Of a stretch of DNA of 5,437 nt, positions 1 to 5,437 are shown piece by piece. Positions within the stretch are counted from its first letter, which is position 1. Every line of letters begins with the position of its first letter. Where the stretch lies: assembly GCA_001564255.1 (NCBI GenBank), contig LKNC01000196.1, positions 1 through 5,437 on the forward strand, in the 5' to 3' direction. Position numbers and translations under genes: made by a program. Origin of the DNA: Natrialbaceae archaeon Tc-Br11_E2g1 (lineage in GTDB: Archaea > Halobacteriota > Halobacteria > Halobacteriales > Natrialbaceae). A model generated the notes under the pieces. The model ran no database searches. It was given only the letters and a program-made list of their open reading frames with translations, and had not been told where the DNA came from.

Positions 1-134
1 ACAAATCGACGTTCCGGATGTACCTGCGCAAATCCAAAGGCGACAAACGCATCGTCCGACTGGTCGACGCCCCCAACCTCGCCGACGGCGAGGCGGTCAT
101 GCGCGTCCAGGACGGCGGGCTGAAACCGGAGTAA
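1..134 (+). CDS. radA: DNA repair and recombination protein RadA, C-terminal 43 residues (5' truncated by window)
   Basis: The frame ending at the TAA of 132-134 reads as the last 43 residues of a RadA recombinase. It contains [20 protein letters not shown] followed by [12 protein letters not shown] and a short tail ending LKPE. The basic YLRKSKG..RI stretch and the PNLPxGEAVFRI-like end are characteristic of the archaeal RadA/Rad51 core C-terminus. In the family, RadA is the archaeal RecA/Rad51 homologue, which forms ATP-dependent filaments on single-stranded DNA and catalyses strand exchange in homologous recombination and repair. The Walker motifs and the helix-hairpin-helix N-terminal domain lie outside the window. 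The next gene faces it, so radA ends a rightward transcript here. The identification comes from recognising the C-terminal sequence; the gene's integrity upstream cannot be judged. Confidence 0.92.
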   Translation, partial: KSTFRMYLRKSKGDKRIVRLVDAPNLADGEAVMRVQDGGLKPE

Positions 135-312
135 CCTGCCGTCGGCGATCAGGTCGTCGACGTACCCGTCGGCCCGCAGTTCCTCGGCGAACGCTCGCCG
201 GAGCCGTCGGGTGGTGTCGCGTTCGCGTTTCCAGTAGAACAGATACGAGCCGATAGCAGTCGCGATCGCGCCGATGACCGCCCCGAGGACGAAGAAAATC
301 CGCGGGGATTTT
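135..312 (-). pseudogene. Start-less coding-like stretch: single-TM small protein or gene remnant
   Basis: Read leftwards from about 312, the frame gives a basic N-terminus (GRKSPR), a hydrophobic helix (IFFVLGAVIGAIATAIGSYL) and a charged tail (FYWKRERDTTRRLRRAF, then [19 protein letters not shown]). Third positions are almost all G or C, and the composition is that of a real haloarchaeal membrane protein. There is no ATG, GTG or TTG on the minus strand between 135 and 401 in any frame, and this frame closes upstream with TAG at 404-402. To the left it has no stop and runs antisense through the end of radA, codon-aligned with it. I see three readings: a gene broken by loss of its start or a frameshift, a gene with a rare start (ATT at 299 or a CTG), or a chance open frame. 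I do not recognise a family. Confidence 0.35.
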
Positions 313-313
313 C
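294..313 (-). terminator. Perfect 8-bp stem-loop just downstream of sufU
   Basis: GAAAATCC at 294-301 and GGATTTTC at 306-313 form a perfect inverted repeat around a four-base loop. On the minus strand it starts 12 bases after the sufU stop codon (325-327), and its 3' arm contains a run of four T. This position fits a terminator or a 3'-end stabilising hairpin for sufU. It also overlaps the place where the start-less stretch to its left should begin. Confidence 0.4.
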
Positions 314-324
314 GCCCGTCAGTA

Positions 325-741
325 TCAGTCTTCCGTCGTCGTTTTCTCCTTGTCGAGTTCGCCGCGATAGATCTCCGCGCCGTCCTGTGCGACCTTCTCC
401 GCTAAGACCGCACACTTGACCCGCATCGGGGAGATGTCGACCCCGAGCATGTCGATTACGTCGTCTCTGTCCATCTCGAGCAGTTCCTCGACGGTCGTTC
501 CCTGGAGTTTACTCGAGAGCATACTCGCCGAGGCCTGGCTGATCGCACAGCCGTCGCCGGAGAAGGCGACCCGTTCGATCGTCTCCTCGTCGTCGAGTTT
601 GACGTCCATGCGGATCTCGTCGCCACACATCGGGTTCTCGCCGACGTGGGTGAAGGTCGGATCCTCGAGTTCCCCGTAGTTTCGGGGGTTCTTGTAGTGG
701 TCGAGGATCTGCTGTCGGTACATATCCGAGCCCAGTCCCAT
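325..741 (-). CDS. sufU: SufU/NifU-N-type Fe-S cluster assembly scaffold protein
   Basis: This 138-residue cytosolic protein of the IscU/NifU N-terminal family receives sulfur and iron and builds Fe-S clusters for transfer to apoproteins. The sequence has YRQQILDHYKNPRNYGELE near the N-terminus. The three ligand cysteines lie at 39 (NPMCGDEI), 65 (SGDGCAISQASASM) and 110 (PMRVKCAVLAEK), with the conserved Asp41. The GDGCAISxASASM motif and the lysine before the last cysteine (where IscU has histidine) are SufU-like. The 45-residue gap between the second and third cysteines is IscU-like in length, so the insertion seen in Bacillus SufU is absent or shortened. I chose the ATG at 741 because a T/A-rich box lies about 30 bases upstream, which suggests a leaderless mRNA. 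An internal ATG (Met7, at 723) is the alternative. No cysteine desulfurase or sufBCD genes are in view. Confidence 0.9.
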   Translation of the reverse strand: MGLGSDMYRQQILDHYKNPRNYGELEDPTFTHVGENPMCGDEIRMDVKLDDEETIERVAFSGDGCAISQASASMLSSKLQGTTVEELLEMDRDDVIDMLGVDISPMRVKCAVLAEKVAQDGAEIYRGELDKEKTTTED

Positions 742-767
742 CGTTGTCTTCGGTTACGGAGGTGACC

Positions 768-776
768 TGTAAAAGG
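768..776 (-). promoter_or_regulatory. TATA-like box of sufU
   Basis: On the minus strand CCTTTTACA is centred about 30 bases before the sufU ATG at 741. That matches the archaeal TATA-box distance for transcription starting at or a few bases before the start codon. The assignment rests on spacing and composition only. Confidence 0.4.
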
Positions 777-838
777 ATTCCGGGTGACGCCCAGACACAC
801 GTAACTCTCAAAGGTTACACTTCGCCCCGATCACCGCG

Positions 839-853
839 AAAAAAGCCCAAAAA
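839..853 (-). terminator. T-rich terminator after the small membrane protein gene
   Basis: On the minus strand TTTTTGGGCTTTTTT (853 down to 839) begins about 25 bases after the stop codon of the gene at 878-1177. Archaeal RNA polymerase terminates at oligo-T tracts without needing a hairpin, and two such tracts this close in GC-rich DNA are unlikely by chance. It separates the priL-side transcripts from sufU. Confidence 0.5.
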
Positions 854-877
854 CCGGGTTACCGGAACGACAACCGG

Positions 878-1177
878 TTATGGCGGTTCGTTCGTTCGAC
901 GGTTACCGGTGTTTCTCGGCCGATCCAACCGGTCCTGGTCGACGGGTGGGTGGACGAACAGGGCATCGACGACGGCCGCGATGCCGACGACGGCGGCCGC
1001 GGTGAGCGCCAGTGACACCGCGACGTCCGCCACGTGTGCGACGACCAGTGCAACCGCGAACGCCACCGGAACGACCACGATAACGAGATCGTCCCGGGTC
1101 ACCGTAGTGAGAACGTCGACCAGGGGCTCGAGTGGGTCCCGGTCGGTGCCGGGACGGCCAGCGGTCTTCTTGTACAC
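878..1177 (-). CDS. Small two-helix membrane protein of unknown function
   Basis: I do not recognise a family. The 99-residue product has a hydrophilic N-terminus (about 1-30, YKKTAGRPGTDRDPLEP). Two hydrophobic helices follow at about 31-50 (LVIVVVPVAFAVALVVAHVA) and 52-74, and then a polar tail ending RTNEPP. It is probably an integral membrane protein with both ends on the same side. The start is uncertain. GTG at 1177 has a GAGGTGA Shine-Dalgarno-like sequence (1189-1183) five bases upstream. GTG at 1186, in the same frame, would add three residues and lies nearer the expected transcription start. A longer extension to 1393 is open but runs antisense into the end of priL and is not hydrophobic or haloarchaeal in style. 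It lies about 100 bases downstream of priL on the same strand, with a T-rich terminator after it. Confidence 0.72.
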   Translation of the reverse strand: MYKKTAGRPGTDRDPLEPLVDVLTTVTRDDLVIVVVPVAFAVALVVAHVADVAVSLALTAAAVVGIAAVVDALFVHPPVDQDRLDRPRNTGNRRTNEPP

Positions 1178-1215
1178 GGTTCTCACCTCGGCGTTTCGAC
1201 CTACGAACTCGGGGC

Positions 1216-1223
1216 AGAAAAAC
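1216..1223 (-). promoter_or_regulatory. TATA-like box upstream of the small membrane protein gene
   Basis: A run of five T (1222-1218, minus strand) lies about 34 bases before GTG 1186 and 43 before GTG 1177. With a TATA box centred near -26 the transcript would start near 1193, giving a short leader that includes the Shine-Dalgarno used with GTG 1177. This suggests the gene can be transcribed independently of priL. Confidence 0.3.
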
Positions 1224-1277
1224 GGCCGGGCGGGTTCGTGTTCCGGACGGGGCGTCCGGTCCGCTCTCGTCTCGGAG

Positions 1278-2357
1278 TCACCCGTTCTGTTCGGCGGTAT
1301 CGGCGTGTTCCTCCCGCCAGTCCTCCAGGTCCTCGTCGTCTTCGCCGTCGAGTCGCTGCTCGTAGTAGGCCATCGGGTGGGCGATGCGCTCACACAGGTC
1401 GTCTTTGTTCACACAGTCACCGTACGATTGCATCGTCGCACACGACGGTGGCGAGTACTCCGTCGGCGAGGTCTCCCCACTGATGTGGTCGGTCTGGTAC
1501 CGGGTCATCTCCTCGCCGAACGAGGAGTTCACCCGGTAGAGTTCGACGATCTCGTCCGTGTCCATCCCGATGCTCGTCAGGAACGCGGTGATCGCGAACC
1601 GCGAGTGGTGGGGCAGGTGCTCGCCTTTTCGGATGTCGTCGAGCAACACCTTCATACACGGCGGGAACAACTCCGGGACCACCGTGTCGATCTCGCGGGT
1701 CAACTCGAGGTCCGCGAGTGCCTCACGAATGGTCTCGGCCTCGGCCTCGAGGGAGTTCCCGATCGCGTCGGGGACGTCGAGGGGGAGTCCCTCCTCGATG
1801 CGCCGGCGGACGGCCTCCCGGAGCAGGGTGAGCAGTTCCCCCTCGTCGACCGGGACCTCGCCGTCGGAGAGTTCCCGGTTGACCAGGTTCCACTCCTCGC
1901 CCCACAGGTCGGCGGCGAGTGGGAGGTAGGTGCCGACGTCCACCCGATACCCCGTCGGCGTTTCCCGAACCGCGGCCTCGAGGTCGAACTCCGCGAGGAC
2001 GGTCTCCAGGTCGACGCCGGTCGACTCGACGCTTTTCAGCTCCGTGGTGTCCGCGAGGTCGGCCCTGATGCGATCGTCGGCGGTCTCGGCTTCCCCACGG
2101 GCGTACTTGCGGACGAGGACGTGCTCGTCGACCAGTGAGACGAGCACCCGCGCGACCGGATAGGAGAGCAACTCCGTCCGGGGATCCCGCCGGGGGTCGC
2201 CCGTTTCACCCTCCTCCAGGGCCATGAGCACCCGTTCACGGGCGCGCTCGACGACCGCCCGGTCTTCCTCGACGACCGTTCCGAGGGCGACGTCGGCGGC
2301 GGCGACGCTCTCGCGGGCGGCCTCGAGGAACGGGTACCGGGCGTGCAGTCGCTGCAT
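1278..2357 (-). CDS. priL: Archaeal DNA primase large subunit PriL
   Basis: This 359-residue protein is the large, non-catalytic subunit of the archaeal/eukaryotic-type primase. In the family it pairs with the catalytic PriS subunit and regulates synthesis of the primer that starts DNA replication. The N-terminal half (about 1-200) is alpha-helical and acidic, starting MQRLHARYPFLEAARESV. The C-terminal domain carries the four [4Fe-4S] ligand cysteines: Cys234 (ELFPPCMKVL), Cys306 (PPSCATM), Cys315 and Cys322 (GDCVNKDDLC). The conserved stretch HLPHHSRFAITAFL at 248-261 lies between the first two. The last 25 residues are an acidic tail. The length is normal for the family. ATG 2357 is supported by a TATA-like box 29 bases upstream. 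PriS is not in the window. It diverges from the hydrolase gene across a 121-bp gap. Confidence 0.93.
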   Translation of the reverse strand: MQRLHARYPFLEAARESVAAADVALGTVVEEDRAVVERARERVLMALEEGETGDPRRDPRTELLSYPVARVLVSLVDEHVLVRKYARGEAETADDRIRADLADTTELKSVESTGVDLETVLAEFDLEAAVRETPTGYRVDVGTYLPLAADLWGEEWNLVNRELSDGEVPVDEGELLTLLREAVRRRIEEGLPLDVPDAIGNSLEAEAETIREALADLELTREIDTVVPELFPPCMKVLLDDIRKGEHLPHHSRFAITAFLTSIGMDTDEIVELYRVNSSFGEEMTRYQTDHISGETSPTEYSPPSCATMQSYGDCVNKDDLCERIAHPMAYYEQRLDGEDDEDLEDWREEHADTAEQNG

Positions 2358-2382
2358 CGATCGGTAGATATGCCCGCGACAG

Positions 2383-2389
2383 GTTAAAC
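2383..2389 (-). promoter_or_regulatory. TATA-like box of priL
   Basis: GTTTAAC on the minus strand is centred about 29 bases before the priL ATG at 2357, the spacing expected for a leaderless archaeal transcript. The divergent hydrolase gene has only a weak box (TTCAAG near 2449-2454) at the matching distance, so the 121-bp gap probably serves both genes but with unequal promoters. Confidence 0.45.
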
Positions 2390-2478
2390 GCGGTGATTGT
2401 CCGTTCCGCCTGTTTTTCCGTCCGGACCGTCGCTCGTCGAGCTAGGAGTTCAAGAACCCACGACACCTCACTCGAGGT

Positions 2479-3336
2479 ATGCCACGGGCCACCCGAGACG
2501 GTGTGTCGATCTACTACGAACGCGAGGGGGACGGAGAGCCGGTCGTCTTCGTCCAGGGGCTTGGCTACGGGCGCTGGATGTGGCGCTGGCAGCGTGAGGC
2601 CCTTGCCGATGCGTACGAGATCGTCGCGCCGGACAACCGCGGGACCGGCCGCTCCGAGGACGGCCTGAACCGGATCGTGAAAACACTCCCCGGGAAACTG
2701 CGTGGCCTCCTCATGGTCAAACTCGCGGGGTACTCGATTTCCGGCCTCGCCGCCGACCTCGAGGCCGTCCTGGCCGACGCGCGGATCTACGACGCCCACA
2801 TCGTCGGCGCGAGCATGGGCGGGATGGTCGCCCAGCAGTACGCCCTCGAGTACGGCCGGGCGAAATCGCTGACGCTCATGTGTACGAGCCACGGCGGCCC
2901 CGACGCGGTCCCCGTCCCGGAGGAAACCCGAGAACGGATCTTCGACGTGCCGAAGGGGGCAAGCGAACGAGCGAAGCTCCGCCACCGGATGCGTCCCGCG
3001 TTCAACGACCGCTTTACGAACCGAAACCCCCACCTGATAGACCGGATCCTCGAGTGGCGTCTCGAAGGGGACGCGAGCGAGCCAGCCGGGGAGGCACAGG
3101 CGGGGGCCGTCCTCGCGTTCGACGTGAGCGACCGACTGGCCGAGATTGGGGTTCCGACGTTGCTCCTCCACGGCACCGACGACCGGGTCCTCCCCGTCGA
3201 GAACGGGCGACTCCTCGAGGAGAAACTCCCCGACAGCCGCCTCGAGGTGATCGAGGGGGGGTCACACCTGTTTTTCATCGAGGACCACGAGCGAGTCAAC
3301 GAGGAGTTGCGGGCGTTTCTCGCCGGGGTCGGCTAA
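2479..3336 (+). CDS. Alpha/beta hydrolase fold protein
   Basis: This 285-residue cytosolic protein of the alpha/beta hydrolase superfamily resembles the branch annotated as haloperoxidase/esterase-like hydrolases; the substrate cannot be told. The fold signature is complete. VVFVQGLGYGRWMW (22-35) supplies the oxyanion-loop region, with Gln in place of the usual His before Gly. PDNRGTGRS is at 51-59, and the nucleophile elbow GASMGG places Ser112 as nucleophile. HGTDDRVLP at 231-239 gives the acid, most likely Asp235. GGSHLFF gives the catalytic His263. The central region (about 60-90 and 140-205) forms the cap. The ATG at 2479 directly follows a GAGGT sequence that is too close to act as a normal Shine-Dalgarno, so leaderless translation is likely. 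It converges on the stress-protein gene, and its TAA abuts the left end of the 99-bp palindrome. Confidence 0.88.
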   Translation: MPRATRDGVSIYYEREGDGEPVVFVQGLGYGRWMWRWQREALADAYEIVAPDNRGTGRSEDGLNRIVKTLPGKLRGLLMVKLAGYSISGLAADLEAVLADARIYDAHIVGASMGGMVAQQYALEYGRAKSLTLMCTSHGGPDAVPVPEETRERIFDVPKGASERAKLRHRMRPAFNDRFTNRNPHLIDRILEWRLEGDASEPAGEAQAGAVLAFDVSDRLAEIGVPTLLLHGTDDRVLPVENGRLLEEKLPDSRLEVIEGGSHLFFIEDHERVNEELRAFLAGVG

Positions 3337-3434
3337 TACTACTGGACAAAACGGTGTACACTCGAACGGCCGCCACCGCCGGCGGCGGGCCGTGAGACGC
3401 GATCGAGTGTTCACTGACTGGTGTCCAGCAGTAT
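3336..3434. repeat. 99-bp imperfect palindrome: MITE-like element or bidirectional terminator
   Basis: The ends are inverted repeats of 13 bases with one mismatch: ATACTACTGGACA at 3336-3348 and TGTCCAGCAGTAT at 3422-3434. Inside are a perfect 8-base pair (ACACTCGA 3358-3365 with TCGAGTGT 3403-3410), a 6-base pair (ACGGCC 3366-3371 with GGCCGT 3388-3393) and a self-complementary centre (3376-3385). The whole interval can therefore fold into one long interrupted hairpin on either strand. It occupies nearly all of the gap between two convergent genes, beginning on the last base of the hydrolase TAA and ending 9 bases before the stop of the stress-protein gene. The defined ends argue for a small non-autonomous transposable element; the position fits a terminator for both genes. 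No clear target-site duplication is visible. Confidence 0.6.
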
Positions 3435-3443
3435 AACCCGACG

Positions 3444-3896
3444 CTACTCGTCGTACGGGCTCCGAACGATGTGGACGTCGTAGTGTTCTCCAGGGCCACC
3501 CGTGCTCGTGACCCCGCTTGCGATGCTACTCAAGGAGTTCACCAGGCGGCCGGCGTTGTCACTGCCGATGAAGACGACCGTCGCGTCGACCTCCCGGGCG
3601 ACCGAGCGGATCTCCCGGACGATCTTCCCCGGTGGCGTGAACCGTTCGGTCCTGATCCACCGGAAGTCGGCCTCGGGGGCGATCGCCGTGACCTGTGCGT
3701 ACAACTCACCCGCGATGCGTTCGGGATCGACCGCCTCCCCCTCCGCGATCCATCCTTTCTCTTCGGCGTAGCCCGCGTCCGCTGGCACGACGCTGACCGC
3801 CACGATTCGCTCGTCGTGGACCGTCGCGTACTCGCTCGAACGGGCCAGTGCCCCCTCAGAGAGCGCCGATCCGTCGAACGGGACCAGAAACGTCAT
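3444..3896 (-). CDS. UspA-family universal stress protein with an atypical nucleotide-binding loop
   Basis: This 150-residue single-domain protein of the UspA family is a small cytosolic dimeric alpha/beta protein linked to stress responses. The N-terminus MTFLVPFDGSALSEGALARS has the first strand and the conserved Asp8. IVAVSVVPADAGY (31-43) is the second strand. The central region has the Usp pattern of a GxIVxEI helix (90-101) followed by ATVVFIGSDNAGR (105-117). The family's ATP-binding signature (Gly-x2-Gly-x9-Gly-Ser/Thr) is not intact: after Gly111 the sequence runs SDNAGRLVNSLSSIASG, so the second and third glycines are not in place and ATP binding is doubtful. I chose ATG 3896 because translation from there begins at once with the Usp first strand. 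An upstream start at 4139 would add 81 residues unlike the family, running through the IS left end. It converges with the hydrolase gene. Confidence 0.85.
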   Translation of the reverse strand: MTFLVPFDGSALSEGALARSSEYATVHDERIVAVSVVPADAGYAEEKGWIAEGEAVDPERIAGELYAQVTAIAPEADFRWIRTERFTPPGKIVREIRSVAREVDATVVFIGSDNAGRLVNSLSSIASGVTSTGGPGEHYDVHIVRSPYDE

Positions 3897-3970
3897 ACCG
3901 GTCGTTCGGGGGCCGTGATCTTCAGTTCGTCGGGAATAGAGCAGCCGGTTACGGAAGTGCAAGGAGAAAG

Positions 3971-3990
3971 CCCCGTGCTTTAGCGCGGGG
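3971..3990 (+). repeat. Left-side stem-loop of the tnpB element
   Basis: CCCCGTGC (3971-3978) pairs with GCGCGGGG (3983-3990) across a TTTA loop, giving an 8-bp stem with one G-T wobble. It is preceded by GGAGAAAG and followed by ATGAATCC. Hairpins with a CCCC/GGGG stem and a TTTA or TTCA loop are common beside IS200/IS605 tnpB genes, where TnpA recognises subterminal hairpins. It may be the left-end hairpin of this element or a relic end of an older copy. Confidence 0.55.
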
Positions 3991-4051
3991 ATGAATCCGA
4001 CAGTCGATGACACGAACCACCGACGATAGCACGGCCTGATATTCCAACAGA

Positions 4052-4059
4052 TACTTAAG
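4052..4059 (+). promoter_or_regulatory. TATA-like box of tnpB
   Basis: TACTTAAG is centred about 28 bases before the tnpB ATG at 4084, fitting an archaeal promoter with a leaderless start. No Shine-Dalgarno precedes the ATG, which agrees with this reading and supports the chosen start. Confidence 0.5.
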
Positions 4060-4083
4060 CACCCAAACCGAATTACAATTGTA

Positions 4084-5120
<1,037 letters not shown>

Positions 5121-5133
<13 letters not shown>

Positions 5134-5437
5134 CGTTTCGGGCGAGTCGAACCGTGCTACCTCGCTGGTTGAATAACCAGCCGTCGTCATCGGGTGGTTC
5201 GGGAGAGCAATGCTCTCTCGTCATCACGAAAGGCGCTCTGCGCCTTTCGAACGACTACGCCCGATTGCTCGTGGGACGTTGTCCCACGCTGTTGACGCCT
5301 GTAGTTGACAGGGAGGAAGGCCCCATTGACAGGGCTGTATGCGCTGAAAAGCACACCGTTGGTCACAACTCGGTGGCGACCTTCGACGTTCCACGCGAAA
5401 GCGTACTTGAGAACCGAGGAAACGCGCAACCTGAATA
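5121..5437 (+). CDS. Possible overlapping open frame downstream of tnpB (runs off window)
   Basis: ATG 5121 lies inside the last codons of tnpB in another frame and is preceded by GGAGGGTGA, an excellent Shine-Dalgarno three bases upstream of the ATG. The frame stays open for 105 codons to the window end, whose last two bases (TA) could begin a stop. It starts [19 protein letters not shown] and includes [19 protein letters not shown] near the end. I recognise no domain. The sequence is rich in perfect hairpins, which suits a structured RNA better than a gene, and open frames of this length occur by chance in GC-rich DNA. It could be a small translationally coupled protein, a former tnpB extension or a chance frame over the guide-RNA region. 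Confidence 0.25.
5305..5334 (+). repeat. Direct repeat TTGACAGGG, two copies
   Basis: TTGACAGGG occurs at 5305-5313 and again at 5326-5334, 21 bases apart start to start. A third TTGAC lies at 5292-5296. They follow the last perfect hairpin of the cluster and may mark recognition or boundary sequences of the IS right end. Confidence 0.4.

Noticed and set aside
149..415. Minus-strand 88-codon frame with GTG start at 415
   Set aside because: It is arginine/glycine/serine-rich shadow sequence over the sufU 3' end; the neighbouring frame carries the coding-like bias and the membrane helix.
1178..1393. Extension of the small membrane protein to a start at 1393
   Set aside because: The extra residues are antisense to the end of priL and differ in composition; a Shine-Dalgarno and a promoter-like box support a start at 1177 or 1186.
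744..2138. Long plus-strand open frame of 464 codons across the priL region
   Set aside because: It lies antisense to priL and the small membrane protein gene, is basic and serine/arginine-rich at first, and has no recognisable domain. PriL on the other strand is clearly real.
2880..3395. Plus-strand 171-codon frame over the alpha/beta hydrolase
   Set aside because: It is proline/arginine-rich and in a different frame from the hydrolase, which has all catalytic motifs.
5160..5340. CRISPR array suggested by repeated short palindromes
   Set aside because: The hairpins differ in sequence and spacing; no repeat unit recurs with regular spacers.
5187..5429. Minus-strand 80-codon frame in the right flank of tnpB
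   Set aside because: It runs across the hairpin series with no recognisable domain, promoter or ribosome site.

Overview
The window looks like haloarchaeal (Halobacteria) chromosomal DNA. It has high GC with strong G/C third-position bias and acidic proteins. It carries archaeal-only or archaeal-type genes: the RadA C-terminus, the DNA primase large subunit PriL and a SufU-type scaffold. Most start codons have a T/A-rich box about 28-32 bases upstream, the layout expected for leaderless or near-leaderless archaeal transcripts. The species cannot be named from this sequence.

Layout, left to right. Bases 1-134 are the 3' end of radA (+). Bases 135-312 hold a coding-like stretch on the minus strand (one membrane segment plus a basic/acidic tail) with no usable start codon; a perfect hairpin at 294-313 lies where its start should be and just downstream of sufU. 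A minus-strand block follows: the Fe-S scaffold sufU (325-741), a small two-helix membrane protein (878-1177) and priL (1278-2357), separated by a T-rich terminator-like stretch and promoter-like boxes. An alpha/beta hydrolase (2479-3336, +) diverges from priL and converges on a UspA-family gene (3444-3896, -). The gap between these two is filled by a 99-bp imperfect palindrome that resembles a MITE or a bidirectional terminator.

The right third (about 3961 to the window end) is an IS200/IS605 (IS1341-type) element carrying tnpB alone, with no tnpA visible. TnpB keeps its RuvC D-E-D residues and its four-cysteine zinc site, so it may be an active RNA-guided nuclease. Left of it is a perfect stem-loop with a TTTA loop. 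Its start codon sits inside a 14-bp perfect palindrome, followed at once by a second inverted repeat. Downstream, 5164-5404 is packed with perfect hairpins and a GNRA-tetraloop hairpin, the best candidate here for the TnpB guide RNA (omegaRNA/reRNA) scaffold. An overlapping open frame with a strong Shine-Dalgarno starts inside the end of tnpB and runs to the window end.

The chromosomal genes are mostly housekeeping (recombination, Fe-S assembly, replication priming, stress). One functional link is possible: PriL has an Fe-S cluster and SufU builds them, but this is proximity only. The accessory, least ordinary part is the tnpB element and its structured right side. I see no clear evidence of an entirely new system.
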